A stretch of 64,000 nucleotides of DNA from Ambrosia x helenae (Eukaryota > Streptophyta > Magnoliopsida > Asterales > Asteraceae). Made by a program: the position numbers and the translations under genes. Location of the stretch: NCBI GenBank assembly GCA_030844895.1, contig CM061233.1:89737563-89801562 (forward strand), in the 5' to 3' direction. Under the pieces are notes generated by a model. It was not told the origin of the DNA. It did no database searches and saw only the letters and a list, made by a program, of their open reading frames with translations. This document shows positions 46,945-59,900 of this stretch, one piece after another (within the stretch, counting starts at the first letter, position 1; every line of letters begins with the position of its first letter).

Positions 46945-49747
46945 GAAGTGGTATCAGAGCCAAGGTTATAGCAAAATAGCATTTTCAAAAAATCTAGACT
47001 ATAACCTGATTCGGCTCGAAAATAAAGTTTTCAAAACTAAAACACAACGGAAATATTTTTAGAAAAGAAAGAAAATTTGTACATGGGTTGTACAAGGGGA
47101 AATTCCGACCGACTATCCATGTGTGTCAATATATGAAGTGTTAGAAAATATGGATAAGAATGTTTAAGTTGTGTAGAGATCCGATTTTCTAAGGTTAGTT
47201 AATACATATACGTAGTAAGGATATTTTTCCTGTAAGGATGTCGTGTAACGCTTCACCTTAGTTCGCACTCTTGCATCGATCACCGGTACCAACAAGTGGG
47301 AATGACAATGTGGTCTGCGATGAACTCGTCCGCTTACCTGTGGAAGGGATGATCGGAAGGACTAACCACTATCGTTCTAGTGGATGTCGCCATGTTGTTT
47401 ATGTTGTGGATGCGAAACTAGTCCAAGTCATTTGTTGCGTGAATCCTTTGTTTTTGGATTAGGAAGCTCGGAACTGGCGAATACCGAGATAACCTGGCAA
47501 CGCAAATTATCATTACGGGTGTACACGTAATAATAATTTGGGGTGCACGGAAACCTTGGTGGGAGCTAGGACCGAGATTGGTGATCACTCCTTGTCTTGT
47601 CTATTCTTGTTCTCAAAGTTCAGACTTAGCTTTTGATTGGCCAACAGGTTGAAAGGGAGATCTTTTCTGTATCCTTTGATTGTGATCCTAGTAAACCCCC
47701 ACATCGGATGGAAAGGGGAGATGGAAGCTTCCTTGTATAGGAGCTAGATGCCTTCCCCACACAGTTTTTCCAAAGGAGCGGACGTACGAGGATGCACTTC
47801 CTACCGAAGCAATGAATGCCTGGTACGATGTGTGGAATGTTATACCAAGAGCCCAGTGAATACCTAGTGCGTGTCCCTGGAAAACTGGCATGCCTTGAAC
47901 ACGAGACCCTGTGTGGGTCAGTTATGAGACTCATGGCTCGTGTGTTGTTGTGTCATTATTGTGTGAAAGTCATTGTTTCCCTAACCCATGCTTGGGTGGT
48001 CTTCGAGGAATGTGGGTTCTTTCTTCGGTTGGAGGACATAAACGACCTTGCTTGGTTAATAGGCCAGATCATCTTTATCAAGGCTAGAAGGCTCGATAGC
48101 CCTCATATGAATCAACAGTATTGGTTGTTCCTATGTAGTTGTGAACTGATTGTGAGATCATCCGGCTGTGTCACACATCTACGAATCGTAGGGTCTTGAT
48201 AATTTTTGACGGTGTTGAAAATTTCAGCCACTGATCACGAATGAGGCAGCATTGGCCAATGTTATGATGACAACGTGTAGTGGAAAAGCAAGCCCCAACC
48301 TATGTTTGGCTATGGACTCACTTGGGAGTGCATACGATTAGCCATGGGAAGCCGTTTCTCGATGTATTGAGTGTTCATGTTTGGTTCAACACCCCTGCAA
48401 TAGCGCTGGATCGTATTCTGGAAGATGATTAGGGATAGACTTATCAGTTTGGTGCATATGACATGCTACTTTCTTGAAGTGCAAAGGTCATCGTAAGACT
48501 TCGCTACCTTTCTCCTGTCTGTTTTTCAAGGATTATTGGTAGTCTCGCTCGAGCCAGTGAACGCCCAAGTATGTTCGATGCGTGTGTTGTGTCTGAATCC
48601 ATCATAAATCCTGGGGAGTGAACCACACTTCGGGAACCGTAGTCGTAAGGTGTGTGTTCGGTAATTGTTAAATGTTTCAAGACGCTTTCTCTTGACCTTG
48701 AAATCCCCTCAAAAATCAAATGACTAACTGCTGGGAGCGGTCATGTTATTCAGTTAATTTAAACTTTTCCATAAGTGCCATGCATGTATTTTGTAGACAA
48801 AATTCATTAATGATCATCAAAGTGTTTGGGTGTGTGTCTTTCTCGGCTGCAAAGAAAAAGAAAAGAGGAATAATGTTTGTGGTGTGACTATATATGGGTG
48901 TTCTTGCTTCATGGGAGGTTGTCATAAATAAGGGTTGTCATGGTTTCTTTTGTGTAAGATTGAGATATCCACTTGAAAAGGACTATTGAGTGTGTTGTTT
49001 ATGCTTCGACCGAAAGAAGAGGACAAGGAAGAGGATCAATCTCTTTTGGGTTATGATCATATATGGGGAAGAAAGTTGTCATACACCAAGGTCCTATTGT
49101 GGTATAAAGTGGTTGTCAAGAAGACTTGGTGTCTTGTTCCTTTCGGGCTAATGACAAGGAAGTGTAAGGGGTTGTTTGGTAGCCTCTCAATGGCCATTAA
49201 GAGGCTACATCTGATTGGTTTATAGCCTCTTAATAGTTAAGATGTAATATTAAGTATGTATGGTTAAGAGCTAACATCTTAATGGTTGCCTATTAACCAT
49301 TCAGACTTAAGGTTACCTTTTAACCATTCAGAGGTTTTAGACCATTAAGATGTAGTCTCTGAATGATTATTAAAAGACTACCAAACAGCCCCTAAGTGTT
49401 TGTTTGCTTGTTGTCATTGGCCGAGAGAGGAAAGAAAGAAAGAAAGAAAGGAAAGAGGAGTGTGTTAAGGGGTTTGTCATGTAACCATACTGGTATAAAT
49501 AAGGTGTAGTTATGTTTTATCTATTACACATATATATACCCACGCGTGTATATGTATAAGGGTGTAGGTTCCTTGTTTAGTCACAATCAAATATAAGCTC
49601 ACATGGTTATATAGGTATGGGTTGTTTATCTTATCATCCATGTGTGAAAGGATATGGAATCGTGAATGGTGTGGGATTGGCCGAATATATATGTATAAAC
49701 ACATGGTTTCATGATCTAGTTATCTTGATTAGATTGTTGTGCATATG
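46945..49747 (+). other. non-coding interior of the LTR element
   Basis: This follows the PBS. Frames are short (none above 130 codons) and none resembles gag, protease, RT or integrase, so the element looks like a large retrotransposon derivative (LARD) or a heavily decayed one. A MITE lies at 49167-49393. A purine-rich (GAAA)n tract lies at 49428-49458. Confidence 0.5.
49167..49393. mobile_element. MITE with 'ggggctgtttggtag' ends
   Basis: The left end aggggttgtttggtagcctc and the right end gactaccaaacagcccct are inverted repeats. The interior repeats 'ttaagaggctacatct' in both orientations. Flanking 'aagtgt' direct repeats (49160-49165, 49394-49399) are an imperfect target duplication of hAT type. 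Confidence 0.7.
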
Positions 49748-52562
49748 TGTGACACCCGGCATGTTTGGGTCAACATTTTATAAACACATAAGTCTACCTT
49801 AGCGAAAAACGTTTATTAAACATACTTGACGGGGTCAGTAGAGTCGGAACACAGTCCGTATTGTCCAGGGTTCAATGATTCGGGAGATCATTGGGTTAGT
49901 TACACACACACACACACACACGATACGAGTCCCGTTGTTGGTGAATTACATAAACAAATTAAGTGTATGTGTAGATTATTGTCGTATGGTGGATTATATG
50001 CTTAGATGTGTTTAAATGATGTGTAGATAATCATCCGTGCTTAAATATGTTAAACATAGACTAAGGTTGCATGCTCGTATGTTAGGGTGCGTTAGAATGT
50101 GTTAAACACAACAAACTGGAAAACTAGACAAACATGGATTCTGGTTCGACCACTTCGAATGGTCGAAGGAGGAAACTTGTTGGTTCGACCCTTTGTAAAT
50201 GGGCGAACATGGGATATGGAATTGAAAGAATTCCCTTCGACCAGGACAGGACTCATTCGACCCTGTGAAAGGGTCGAAGGAGAGCACATTCGCCCAGGTA
50301 AAAGGGGCGAATGTGGACATAGTATAAATACCACACTTTGTCATTTTTCACCATTTCACAAACCCTAACCGTCTCAAAACACTCTCTAGCAACTTTAAAC
50401 ATTGGGGAAGGAGTTTTTGCCCTTGTTTTCTATAACCTAACCTACAAACATCTTCTACACAAAGATCTAAGGTATGTTCTTCATTCTAAATCATTTTTAA
50501 AGCATTTCAATTCGTTTTTATTAAACCCCAAGAGTCCAGATCTGATACAAACATGTTTTCATGTATAAAAACCTTCCTAATGTCTTTCTAAACAAAACCT
50601 ATTCATAAACAATGAGTTTTCATACAAATTAACATGTGTTAATGGTGTTTTAGGTGATGTTATGTATTGTTTGATGATTGATTGCTGTATAGATGTTATA
50701 ACAATGATCTAGGACTATTATTGATGATGTTTTATGATTGAGATAGGTTACAATTGATTATTGATGATGTTTTGTTCATTTTGGGGATTTTGGGGATTTT
50801 GGGTTAGATCTAGGGCTTGCTCATGATGATAGTGATAAGGATATGATTGGGGGTTTCTTGTTCATAATAATTTGAGTGTGTTAAGTTGATTATTGATTCA
50901 TTTCAGAAAGTTTCCTAATTGGGTAAAAATTGCATGCATGATGATGTGACATCTCCATAATTTACTATTTTGGGAAACTTGTAAAACGACTAGATTTTGG
51001 TGTAAAATCGGTGGGGTTTTGTGGGGATAAGTATTACATACTTGACTGCTGTGTTTGATGATGTTTTGAGGTGTTTCGAATGTGTTTGAAGCGTTTTTAG
51101 GAAAATTTGAACAACGGGGGCGATCCTGGACTCCTTCGACCGATCGATTGGGCGAAGGAGAGAATCCAGGGGTCGAACCTGGAATACGATTGGGCGAACG
51201 AGGAAAACGGTCGAAAGAGACATCAAAACGGTCGAACGTGGTAAAAACGGGCGAAGGAGACTTAAAAACGGGCGAAGGAGATTTAATCTGACTGGTTCGA
51301 CCGTTCTGATGCAGAAATGAGATTTTTGATGCAAACTAAGTGTTTTATGCTTGAAACTTATGTGTTAAACTTATGTGCATGACTAATTGATGTAGTGGGT
51401 CACCAACGGGATGTCGGGTCGGTCTAGGATGTTCGGTTAACGTTTAAACACACTTTTTAACACACGTAGTCAAGATCTGGACAATCGGGGACTAGTTAGC
51501 CTTCGGGTTAATAGTCATCACACTTATGTAAACTCATTGGTAGGTTGTCATTAGTTGGGATTATCATACACGTGTTGGAATTCTAGTTATCAGAAGACGC
51601 ACTCTAAGGTGAGTTTCACGGCCCCTCTTTTATACTCTTTTCTCTCGGGGGAGAAGCATGCCACACGTTTTAACAATGCAACGTTTATGATTTGAAAACG
51701 CAACTCTTATGAAACTTACCACTTTTGGAAACATAACACTTTTAGAAACAAGAAGCCTTTTGGGAATGTAACTCTTTCAAGAAACGTGACACGTTTGGCA
51801 CTTGGCATATTTAACATTGGCACCTGACACTTTTAAACATTGGCATTTGGCATATTTAAACATTGGCACTTGACATTTTTAAACATTGACACTTGGCATT
51901 TGGCACTTGGCGCTTGGCACTTATTTACTATACGACGAAACCTAAGTCCCTATTGAAACCATGAATGTGCGGGGCACAACGGGGAAATGTGGATAGATCT
52001 ATCGGGCGTGACGAACCCCACCTGACGGCTGGGAGCCGGGCGGGTGCATATTGTCTCTACTTGACACTTGACACTTGGCACATGGGCAGCAACTCGAGCA
52101 ACGTTTGTCAGTAATGGTTTTAGCAACACAGTCGTAGTAGTAAGGGAACGTTTGTTATTTACTTGGAACTTTTGCACACTTGGCACTTTATGAGAAATTG
52201 CTTTACACATGAAAACGTTTACGAACTTAAAACCTGTGAACTCACCAACATTATATGTTGACGTCTTTTTGGCATGTTTTCTCAGGTCGCTAAGGTAGCA
52301 GCATTGAGTATAGGCGCACAGAGTCTCACGGCGTCTAGGGATCATATGCATGTTTTGTTAAACATTTCAGACTTTGAGTTTTACTTTTAAGTTGTAATAA
52401 TACATTTTGCTTCCGCTGTGTTAGAACGGTTTTGAAACTCAATGGTAGCTTACGTTGTTTTCTTATCATATAGATGTCGTTTATTGTGACCGTTGACTTG
52501 GATCCTGGTGTGTCACGCGCCTCGCGGTAAAACCCCGCACGTGGAAATTTGAGGGTGTGACA
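49748..52562 (+). mobile_element. solo LTR, copy 3 of the 2.8-kb family
   Basis: The ends tgtgacaccc and gggtgtgaca have exact 5-bp duplications atatg (49743-49747 and 52563-52567). TATA box 50323-50330. The two inverted-motif clusters (50141-50313 and 51125-51305) use TTCGACC / GG(G/T)CGAA instead of the GGCGATTAG of copies 1 and 2. A degenerate 'ttggcacttggca' tandem array lies at 51780-51925. Splice-like donor AAG/GTGAGT is at 51608/51609 and acceptor TCTCAG/GTCGC at 52285/52286. A (CA)n tract lies near 49905. Confidence 0.92.
50323..50330 (+). promoter_or_regulatory. TATA box of solo LTR copy 3
   Basis: tataaata directly after the last inverted GGGCGAA motif of cluster A. Confidence 0.7.
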
Positions 52563-53304
52563 ATATGTGTGTGTATATATAGATGAATCTCCATAGATGT
52601 GTGCAGGTACATGAGGTGTTATTATTATCCATTAGTTATCTTTTGGAATAGATCTTCGAATGTTAACACATATATGTGTGTGACCTAATGTGTTGATAAC
52701 ATGTGTAATTGTAATAATATTATTGACCATGTTATAAAAACATATGTTAATTGAGGTTAAACATGTGTTGTTGGATAGCATTACCTCATGTTAACACATG
52801 TTTGTACCTCAGGTAGTGTTTCATGACTTTGTGCGTGTTAATTTCATAAAACATATTGTGAATTATTCAGATTTGAGTGAAATTGTGTAGTTTTCCACTT
52901 TGGTATTGTCACGTACATTGTTGTTTTGTCCATACGTAGTAATCGGGTATCGGTTTCTCTCTGTTGAGCGTGTGATTGGCTTGATTGTTCAACGCCAATT
53001 GTCTTGGATATTTCGGGTGTTGTATGCATAAACGGATAATTCATTGAATTTCTGTACTAGTTTAGACTTTACTAGACTGGGGGTATAGTGAGTGCTAAAA
53101 GTATCTTATATGCGCATGAAATGACATATTTAAGTAAAATGTGTACGGATGTTGACCTGGTTCGTTGATTGGTGTCACATGCTACTACCACTACCATCCA
53201 CTTCCTATCCAATTGCTAATGTTAACTACTTGAACCATAAACACCATACTCAAAATAAAACTCAAACCCCTAACTAAACAAACCACCAAGATCACATATT
53301 CACC
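52563..53304. other. LTR-element interior or debris, no gene seen
   Basis: Continues the sequence interrupted by solo LTR copy 3. 52650-52810 has several aacacatgt / acatgtgtt inverted motifs like those at 42600-42760. No coding region is supported. Confidence 0.4.
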
Positions 53305-53535
53305 TCATTTAACTTTAACCTCCACACATTATTTCTTTCCTCTGTCTTCATCCTTAGAACCATAATTTTCAGCACATCGTTCTTTATCTTTGCTTTGATT
53401 TCATCAATTTGTATGCCTCCATTGGCAAATCAATTATGCTAGAGTATCTATGAGGTGGTTCTTCATCATCCTCCGATTCCTTTTCCACCTCCGCTTTGAT
53501 GATTAGCATGTTATGCTCCACGGAGATCACGTATA
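53305..53535 (-). pseudogene. organellar-type small heat-shock protein, C-terminal fragment
   Basis: The minus strand reads VISVEHNMLIIKAEVEKES, then EDDEEPPHRYSSIIDLP, shifts frame, then IDEIKAKIKNDVLKIMV and LRMKTEERNNVW, and ends at TGA (complement of 53305-53307). This is the alpha-crystallin domain of the mitochondrial/plastid sHSP group (HSP22/23.6 type: LIIKGE, RYSSRIDLP, IKAEMKNGVLKV). At least two frameshifts are present (after IDLP and before the last five codons). The N-terminal half and transit peptide are absent. sHSPs are ATP-independent holdases. This copy is dead, though its codon pattern is still readable. Confidence 0.8.
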
Positions 53536-53954
53536 TGGAGATTTACACAGTGATTTATGACGGGAAATGATCCAATTTCATGATGCTTTAGAAGATAACA
53601 ATCAATCCTCCTGGAAACAATTATGCAAAACTAATAGAAGGATTCATGTGGAAATTGTAGAGAATGATATCAAGCATTAGATCTAACAACAATGTCAAGA
53701 TTTAGGCGATTCAAATTCAAACAAAATAAGCAATTAAGGAACTTGATTAGTTTAGGGTTGGATAAACATTAAAGATAAGCGAATCCAGTAAATAAAAAGT
53801 AAGGAATGGAAGAAGAAGCAAGAAAATCGAGAATGATTATTACCTAAGAGATGGAACCGTACCTTTCTGATGTTTATTTCATATCCTAGACGGCGGAGGA
53901 GACATAGAGAATTAGGTCGGACAATGAGATTTTAGAAAAAGGAAGCAATGGAAG
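53536..53954. other. no gene seen
   Basis: Upstream side of the sHSP fragment. The expected N-terminal exon of an sHSP is not recognisable here. AT-rich. Confidence 0.35.
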
Positions 53955-54687
53955 TGTAACATCCCGAAAATTATCAGTTATCAGTCCAATCGGGTTTGAC
54001 GAGTGGACGTCTTGACGTTAAATTAGAGGGACCCGGATGACATTATTGGTAAATGAAATTTAATAACTTTAGGAACAAGTTATCATCCTATTATAGTTTA
54101 GGGGGCTAAGTGTATCTTGGGAGGTTAGAAATACATATCTGTATCAAGAAGAAACCCTAAACTCAATTAACATATGGACTATCGTCAATGATCAAACAAG
54201 AGGAGAGATCGAGCGCTCGGGAGATGTAGCAGGCCATGGGGGTCCACGTCGGTTTCGGTACACCAGTTTCGAAGTATCACAATCATGGTGGTTATCTATT
54301 CGCTATCGTACTGTTTAGTTTATACGTGGGGTTTCGGCTTAGAACTGGTCCGATGTGGGCTAAGATTAAGGAAGTCAAGGAAGGTATCGTTGGAATCGAT
54401 GCTCGACGGTGATTGCGGGGAAGCGACGGTATCGACGATGGCTAAGTTTAGATCAGGTTATGCTGTAGGGTGGTCTGTTCGCGGTGTACCTGGGATCTCA
54501 GGTCAATTCAAGGGTCGGTTTGCGTTAGACAGATGTTGGTTGTATTCGTATTAGCCAGATGTGGTCATGGCGAATCGAAGACGGTGTGCGGAATAGGCCC
54601 GTTGTCAAAGGTGTTAATCCTCGGTGGTGGCTACCGGTGGCGAAGGTGGTGATAAGTTATGGTGGTAGCAGGTGTGTTGCGCATGAC

Positions 54688-54748
<61 letters not shown>

Positions 54749-55889
54749 TACAATAGCATGAACTCAAGTAAAGTGTGGGGATTGTTTGTAATGCATGCCC
54801 ATTGTCTAGAGAATAAGGTGCATGGGGTACGTGAGTTGTAAGCATAATATGATATGTGTGAGTGTAGGTATTATTGCTTATTAAATTTATTAAATATGTA
54901 ATGTATGGCAGTGAAGGTGAGAGGGGGTGTGTGCGTGTGGTTCATGATGGCTAGACATTTGTTAGGATTTTTGTCAAGTTGGTCATGGAAATTGGTTTAA
55001 GGAGGTTACGAATATATTATGGCATGACTTATGATTAAAGATGACAATCATATTATGGAGGGGAAGGGCCACACATGTAATGGAAAAGAGGGTGATTGCA
55101 TATATCTATTGGTATGGTCATGAGTTGATTAAATATTGTTAGTTGGCTTTATATATGATTTCATACATGATGGAGGAATGAACGAAGGATAGTCATGCTA
55201 CGTTGAAGATGGCGCATGGTTAAAGGAGAATCATGTGTGATCGTGGCGCGCGGAATGATTCGAGACGGTTAGCTTTTGGAATGGAAGCTTTGCAAACCAG
55301 TGAGTTCTAATCCCCCTATTTTCCGTTTTTAAATATTTTTGGGGCTATCATACATGCTATACTAGGTTTTTCATACATCTTAAAGTATTGATTAAATTAA
55401 AGAGCGTTAGGACTTAAATGTTTTATAAACGTTTTCTAACGAGTCGGTTCTATAACGGTTTAATGAGTCAAGAGGCTTAGAGGTACAATTTTATGACACC
55501 ATGACAAGAGTTAGGTAGAGCCATGAATTATAAGAGTCGATTCTTGGTTTTTAGCCTAAATGGTGAATGGTTAGAAACATCGACGTGTCGTGTGACACTT
55601 ATAGAGTATTGTTTTTTTTATGATACCATTTTATGATATCATAATGAGAGTTAGGTAGAATTAATATTCATAAGAGTTGAGTCTTGGTTTTTAGCCTAGA
55701 CGGTGAATGGTTAGAAACATAGACGTGTTGTGTGACACTTATAGAGTATTGAGATACGATATATGTAGTTGGGTTGCACGTGCGTGGGGACGCGTGTGTG
55801 TCCTTGGATGTTTGGAGACGGGCTTAGTGGCTAGATTACATTGCTAGTGGTTAATCCACAAAAAGATGCAAGATGTCAATTTATAGGCA

Positions 55890-55946
<57 letters not shown>

Positions 55947-56915
55947 CTATGTGCTATGTGTAAGATGTAGCACTCTGGGGTGTTTTAAAGAGTAAGCCTT
56001 AATGGCGAAGATGATTGTCGTTGTCCTTGTGGCACGATGTGTTAAAGATGATTGTCGTTGTCCTTGTGACACGATGAGTTAAAGAGGTTAAAGATGATTG
56101 TCGTTGTCCTTGTGACACGATGAGTTAAAGAGGCTAAAGATGATTTTCACGTTTACGTGATGAGTTTTGAGATTGTGATGGGCCGTCGATGAAAGAGGAT
56201 ATCGACGCGTCCTAGAGAGGGTCACTTCTTTGTGATTTGACCAATTGTGTGGTAGGTTCCCACCTTATGTGTTTTATTTGCATTCATATAGATAAATTGG
56301 TGGGTATGTGTTGTGTTTTTTGATAAAGATGATAATATAGAGTTTCTTGTGATGAATTGTACTTGGGGGTGCCCGGTACAATTAAAAAGAGTATAGATGA
56401 ACTAGTTGTGTGTAGCGACATTGTGTTGTAGAGGGAATAGTAGACGCGTAAAAGAAGTTGCAGAGTCATAGTTGTGGTCCGAGATGGATGATATGTCGGT
56501 TATGGTTATGAGTGGTTTTGGGTGGGGTGTTGATGATAAAATATTTATGTAACTAATGACAATTTTTTTTAAAGGCAATGAAGTTGGCTTTTAGATTAAA
56601 GTGTTTTTATGAGGTATTTGAAATACCTAAACTTAAACTATTAGAACTCACTCAGCGTAGCTGACTTTTGCATGTATGTTAGATTGTTTTGTAGGTTGTT
56701 CGAGTTGGAGATGGATCTTGGCTAGCGGATGGGGTTACTTGTGATAGCATGGATGGCATTCGTGGTTTTGAAATTTATTAGCAAACTATTAAAAAAAAAC
56801 AATTTGTATCGTGTTAATTATTTTTCCGCTGCGTGATTTTAATAAAATTGTTGATTTATAAACGACACACTGTACTGAAACCCGACGGTAAGGTGCCCGG
56901 GTTTGGGGCCTTACA
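53955..56915 (+). repeat. 5' LTR, 2,961 bp
   Basis: Contains a mutated TATA position (ttagaaata, 54125-54133), (TA)n at 54692-54742, and a tandem pair of about 125 bp at 55499-55752 (atgacaagagttaggtaga). A donor-like A/GTGAGT lies at 55299/55300, then (TA)n(GT)n at 55892-55946. Three copies of 'gattgtcgttgtccttgtg' lie at about 56007-56110. An AACTCAC block (56644-56650) and an acceptor TTTTGTAG (56694) lie near the 3' end. Confidence 0.9.
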
Positions 56916-59900
56916 AGTTTAAATGGGACCGAAGTAACGAATGCCACCACGAGTAACCGCGAGCCAAGAGGTATGAGTTGAGCTTTGTATTCAGTTTTGT
57001 GAATTCTTTGTGCTATGTGCGTTATTCTGTGAGTAAAGTATGTGAAAGGTAGAATACTAGTATAACCATGTTGGGAAATGTTTAGAACTCAGGAGGTGGC
57101 ATGGACAATCAATAACACTTGATCAACGTTATTGGCAGTCTATTGTTACCCCAAAGCTTTAAATGATTACCTAAGATGCTTGTGCGAAGGTTCTGCTTTG
57201 GGCGGTTGAGGGTAAAGACTGAATTCGATCACACGAGAATTGTGATTCTGTGACCAATGGGGCTTTTGGCATTTTAAGACAAGATGTGTCTCCTTGTTTA
57301 ATGATTTGAATGCTTGAGACGTGGCAATTAGTCCTAAGCGATAAGTGAGATTTCTTGTCTTGCCGGCAATGTGTGCTTGGTGAATAAGCCATTGATGAAA
57401 ATTTTTAAATGCATTATGTGTTGTGTTGCTATTTAGTGGCCTAGTGGCTTCTTACTAGCCTCACGAACTTGCGAGTCTATGTGATGGTATGTTATGCGCA
57501 TAGGGTTAGCGCTAGGAAGGACTAGTATGTGTTGTGGAAGTCCTTTGTGGACTAACAGTGGTGATGGTATGTTTTGTGAAAAGTTGGCTAGTGTAGGTTG
57601 CATGATGTTTAGTATGCGCCATTAGCCTGTGTGTAAGCGCCTTTGGGCAGCAGAGAAAGTTATGTGTGGCATTATGTGTGTAGGTTCTTGAATGGGACCT
57701 TTAGAGAATGTGAATGTAGAGCCTAACCTGGGAATGTTGTCAGTCTGATGCTAATGGGTACGACCTGGATGCAGGTGCGGCCTACGTGAACCCTATGTGG
57801 GTAGAATGAGTGGTGATGACTACGAGAAAGATGGACACTTTCCCTAGGTTGAGGTCAACTAGAATGTCAAGGGTGACTTCGGTCGCCAGTGGGTGAATCT
57901 TTTATGATTCACTAGGAAAGATGTGTATGGGTTGAGGTATAGATATGTGATTAGTCTTTTATAAGACATGAGTTTTGAGTGTTAAAGTAGGCCTCGATTA
58001 TTAATTTCCTAGTGATAGGGCATGTGATAATGTTTTGCCTATTGTAATTAAAGTCTTAGCGATGTATCGTACACAAGGCGTGTATGATGTTTTGATGCGG
58101 CATCCTTTGTGAAAGATATGCACGTGTTGTTTGGACGTGAGTGTTGTTGTGGCCGAGGTTGCGGATGTCTATGTGTGACGCGCATGATGCTTGCGCGTGT
58201 GAATAGCGAAGTAGCCATGTTGGTGGCGCATCAACGCTGGTGCTCCAGCTTTCGGTGATGATTTGACGCGACGTCTAGTGATGGAACGGTTTGAGGAAAA
58301 GGACGTTGTTGGCGCACGTCCTTAGCGTAAAAGAAGAGTACCTCACGGGAAGTAGATTGACGGGAGGGTTCGTGTTCAGACCCGATGACGATGCGGATGG
58401 AAGCTAATTTTCTTACGTTGAGAAATTCACGTCGGGTTATGCGTGAGTTCCGAGATTAGTAAAGTAACTACGTTGGTAGACCCAAAGGAAGTTTGTGTGA
58501 CCTCCTGGAGATTTTTGCTCCTTGGAAAGAGGTGACTCTATATCGTTAGTCGATTTTAGTGATGCACCAGTCTCGTCACTCTTTGAATTTCAAGGATTGA
58601 AGAGCAACGGCTGGGCCAATGCGCTCTACTCTTGGATGCGATAAACAATGACGATGGGACTTGGCAACATTGATTAAGTGTTTGATGCCCTCATGATCGA
58701 TGACGTCGTGAACGTCAAAGGAAGGGTTTTTTTTATGACCTTGGTGACACGGGTGCCACATGACTAATATTTTAGTACGATTGTCGTATAAATGCAAGGA
58801 GTTAGGTACCTTAGTGCTTGCTTATGTTTTGATGATGTGCCTAAGCATGGTGCTTATGCGCATCGCCTAGGTTGTGGATTATCTTGGTAGCGCAGCGAAG
58901 CGTGGAAGGGACCCTTGTGCGAACCGGTTGGTTAGCAAGGAAATTAGTATGAAGATGCGCAGAGATAATGGACCAGCGCCAAGTGTTCGGCGCAATGATC
59001 TGTGGTGCAGGGCTTCGGGTGGCAGTCTTGATGGCATGCGTCCAAATGTTTGAAGATTGAGACCATCGGATAGTGACGTGAGGATTGATGCGAAAGGTGA
59101 GCGTTGGAAGCTCAACTCCAGTTGAAAGACAAATGTGTAAGTTGAACCTTGTGTTCAGGCGCAGCAACGATGTTATTGATGGCTAATGCGTTCATGTGGG
59201 TTTCTAGAAAGCCTTGCGCAGGCTTCTGGATCTCATGCGCCATGTGTGGCGGCGTAATAGTGATGGAAGAAATAAGAAGAATTGTGCGTGTGTGCAGGTT
59301 CTCAGTAAGTGAAAGTAAGAAGGGGTTCGTGTAAGCAAAAGGAAGCCTCAGTGATGAGTGTACCAGGATTACGCTATGTGGAGACGTTGTAGGGAGACCG
59401 TGGGTTTCCTTAAGCTTCGTCTGACCCTAGTGGCTGCAATGCTGATGGCAGATGCACGGAGCTCTTCTGTTCTATGGTTTGAAGCGGCAAGGTGAGTTTG
59501 GCAACTCGTGCAGGATTGTTAGTGGCGACTTATGTTGGATCGCCTGCGGATGCGATAGCGTGACAGGTGTTATCATTCATCGTAACCGCGGGTGCAGTGA
59601 AGTAAACATCAGTAGCGGAAGTATACGTGCTGATTGCGTAATTTCTTGCAAAATTAGTACCTCCTTATGAAGGTCACCGCGCGAGCAATTGGTAGTGATC
59701 ACGCGCATACTAGCAATCAAGCAAGAATGTGTAATGCTGCTAAAGAATTTTATGCGATGAATTATGAGCAAAATAGTGCTCGTAAGAACTGAGGTTTTAA
59801 CCTTGAGAATTGGAAGTGCTTACGAATGAAGTTTTGCGATTTTTTTTTTGGATAAGGGCTTTCCCATGGGGTAAAAGCGGCAATAGTGGTGACCTAATGG

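Noticed and set aside
54285..54554. 89-codon frame in the LTR
   Set aside because: Lies wholly in LTR sequence, is repeated with changes in the other LTR, and shows no domain.
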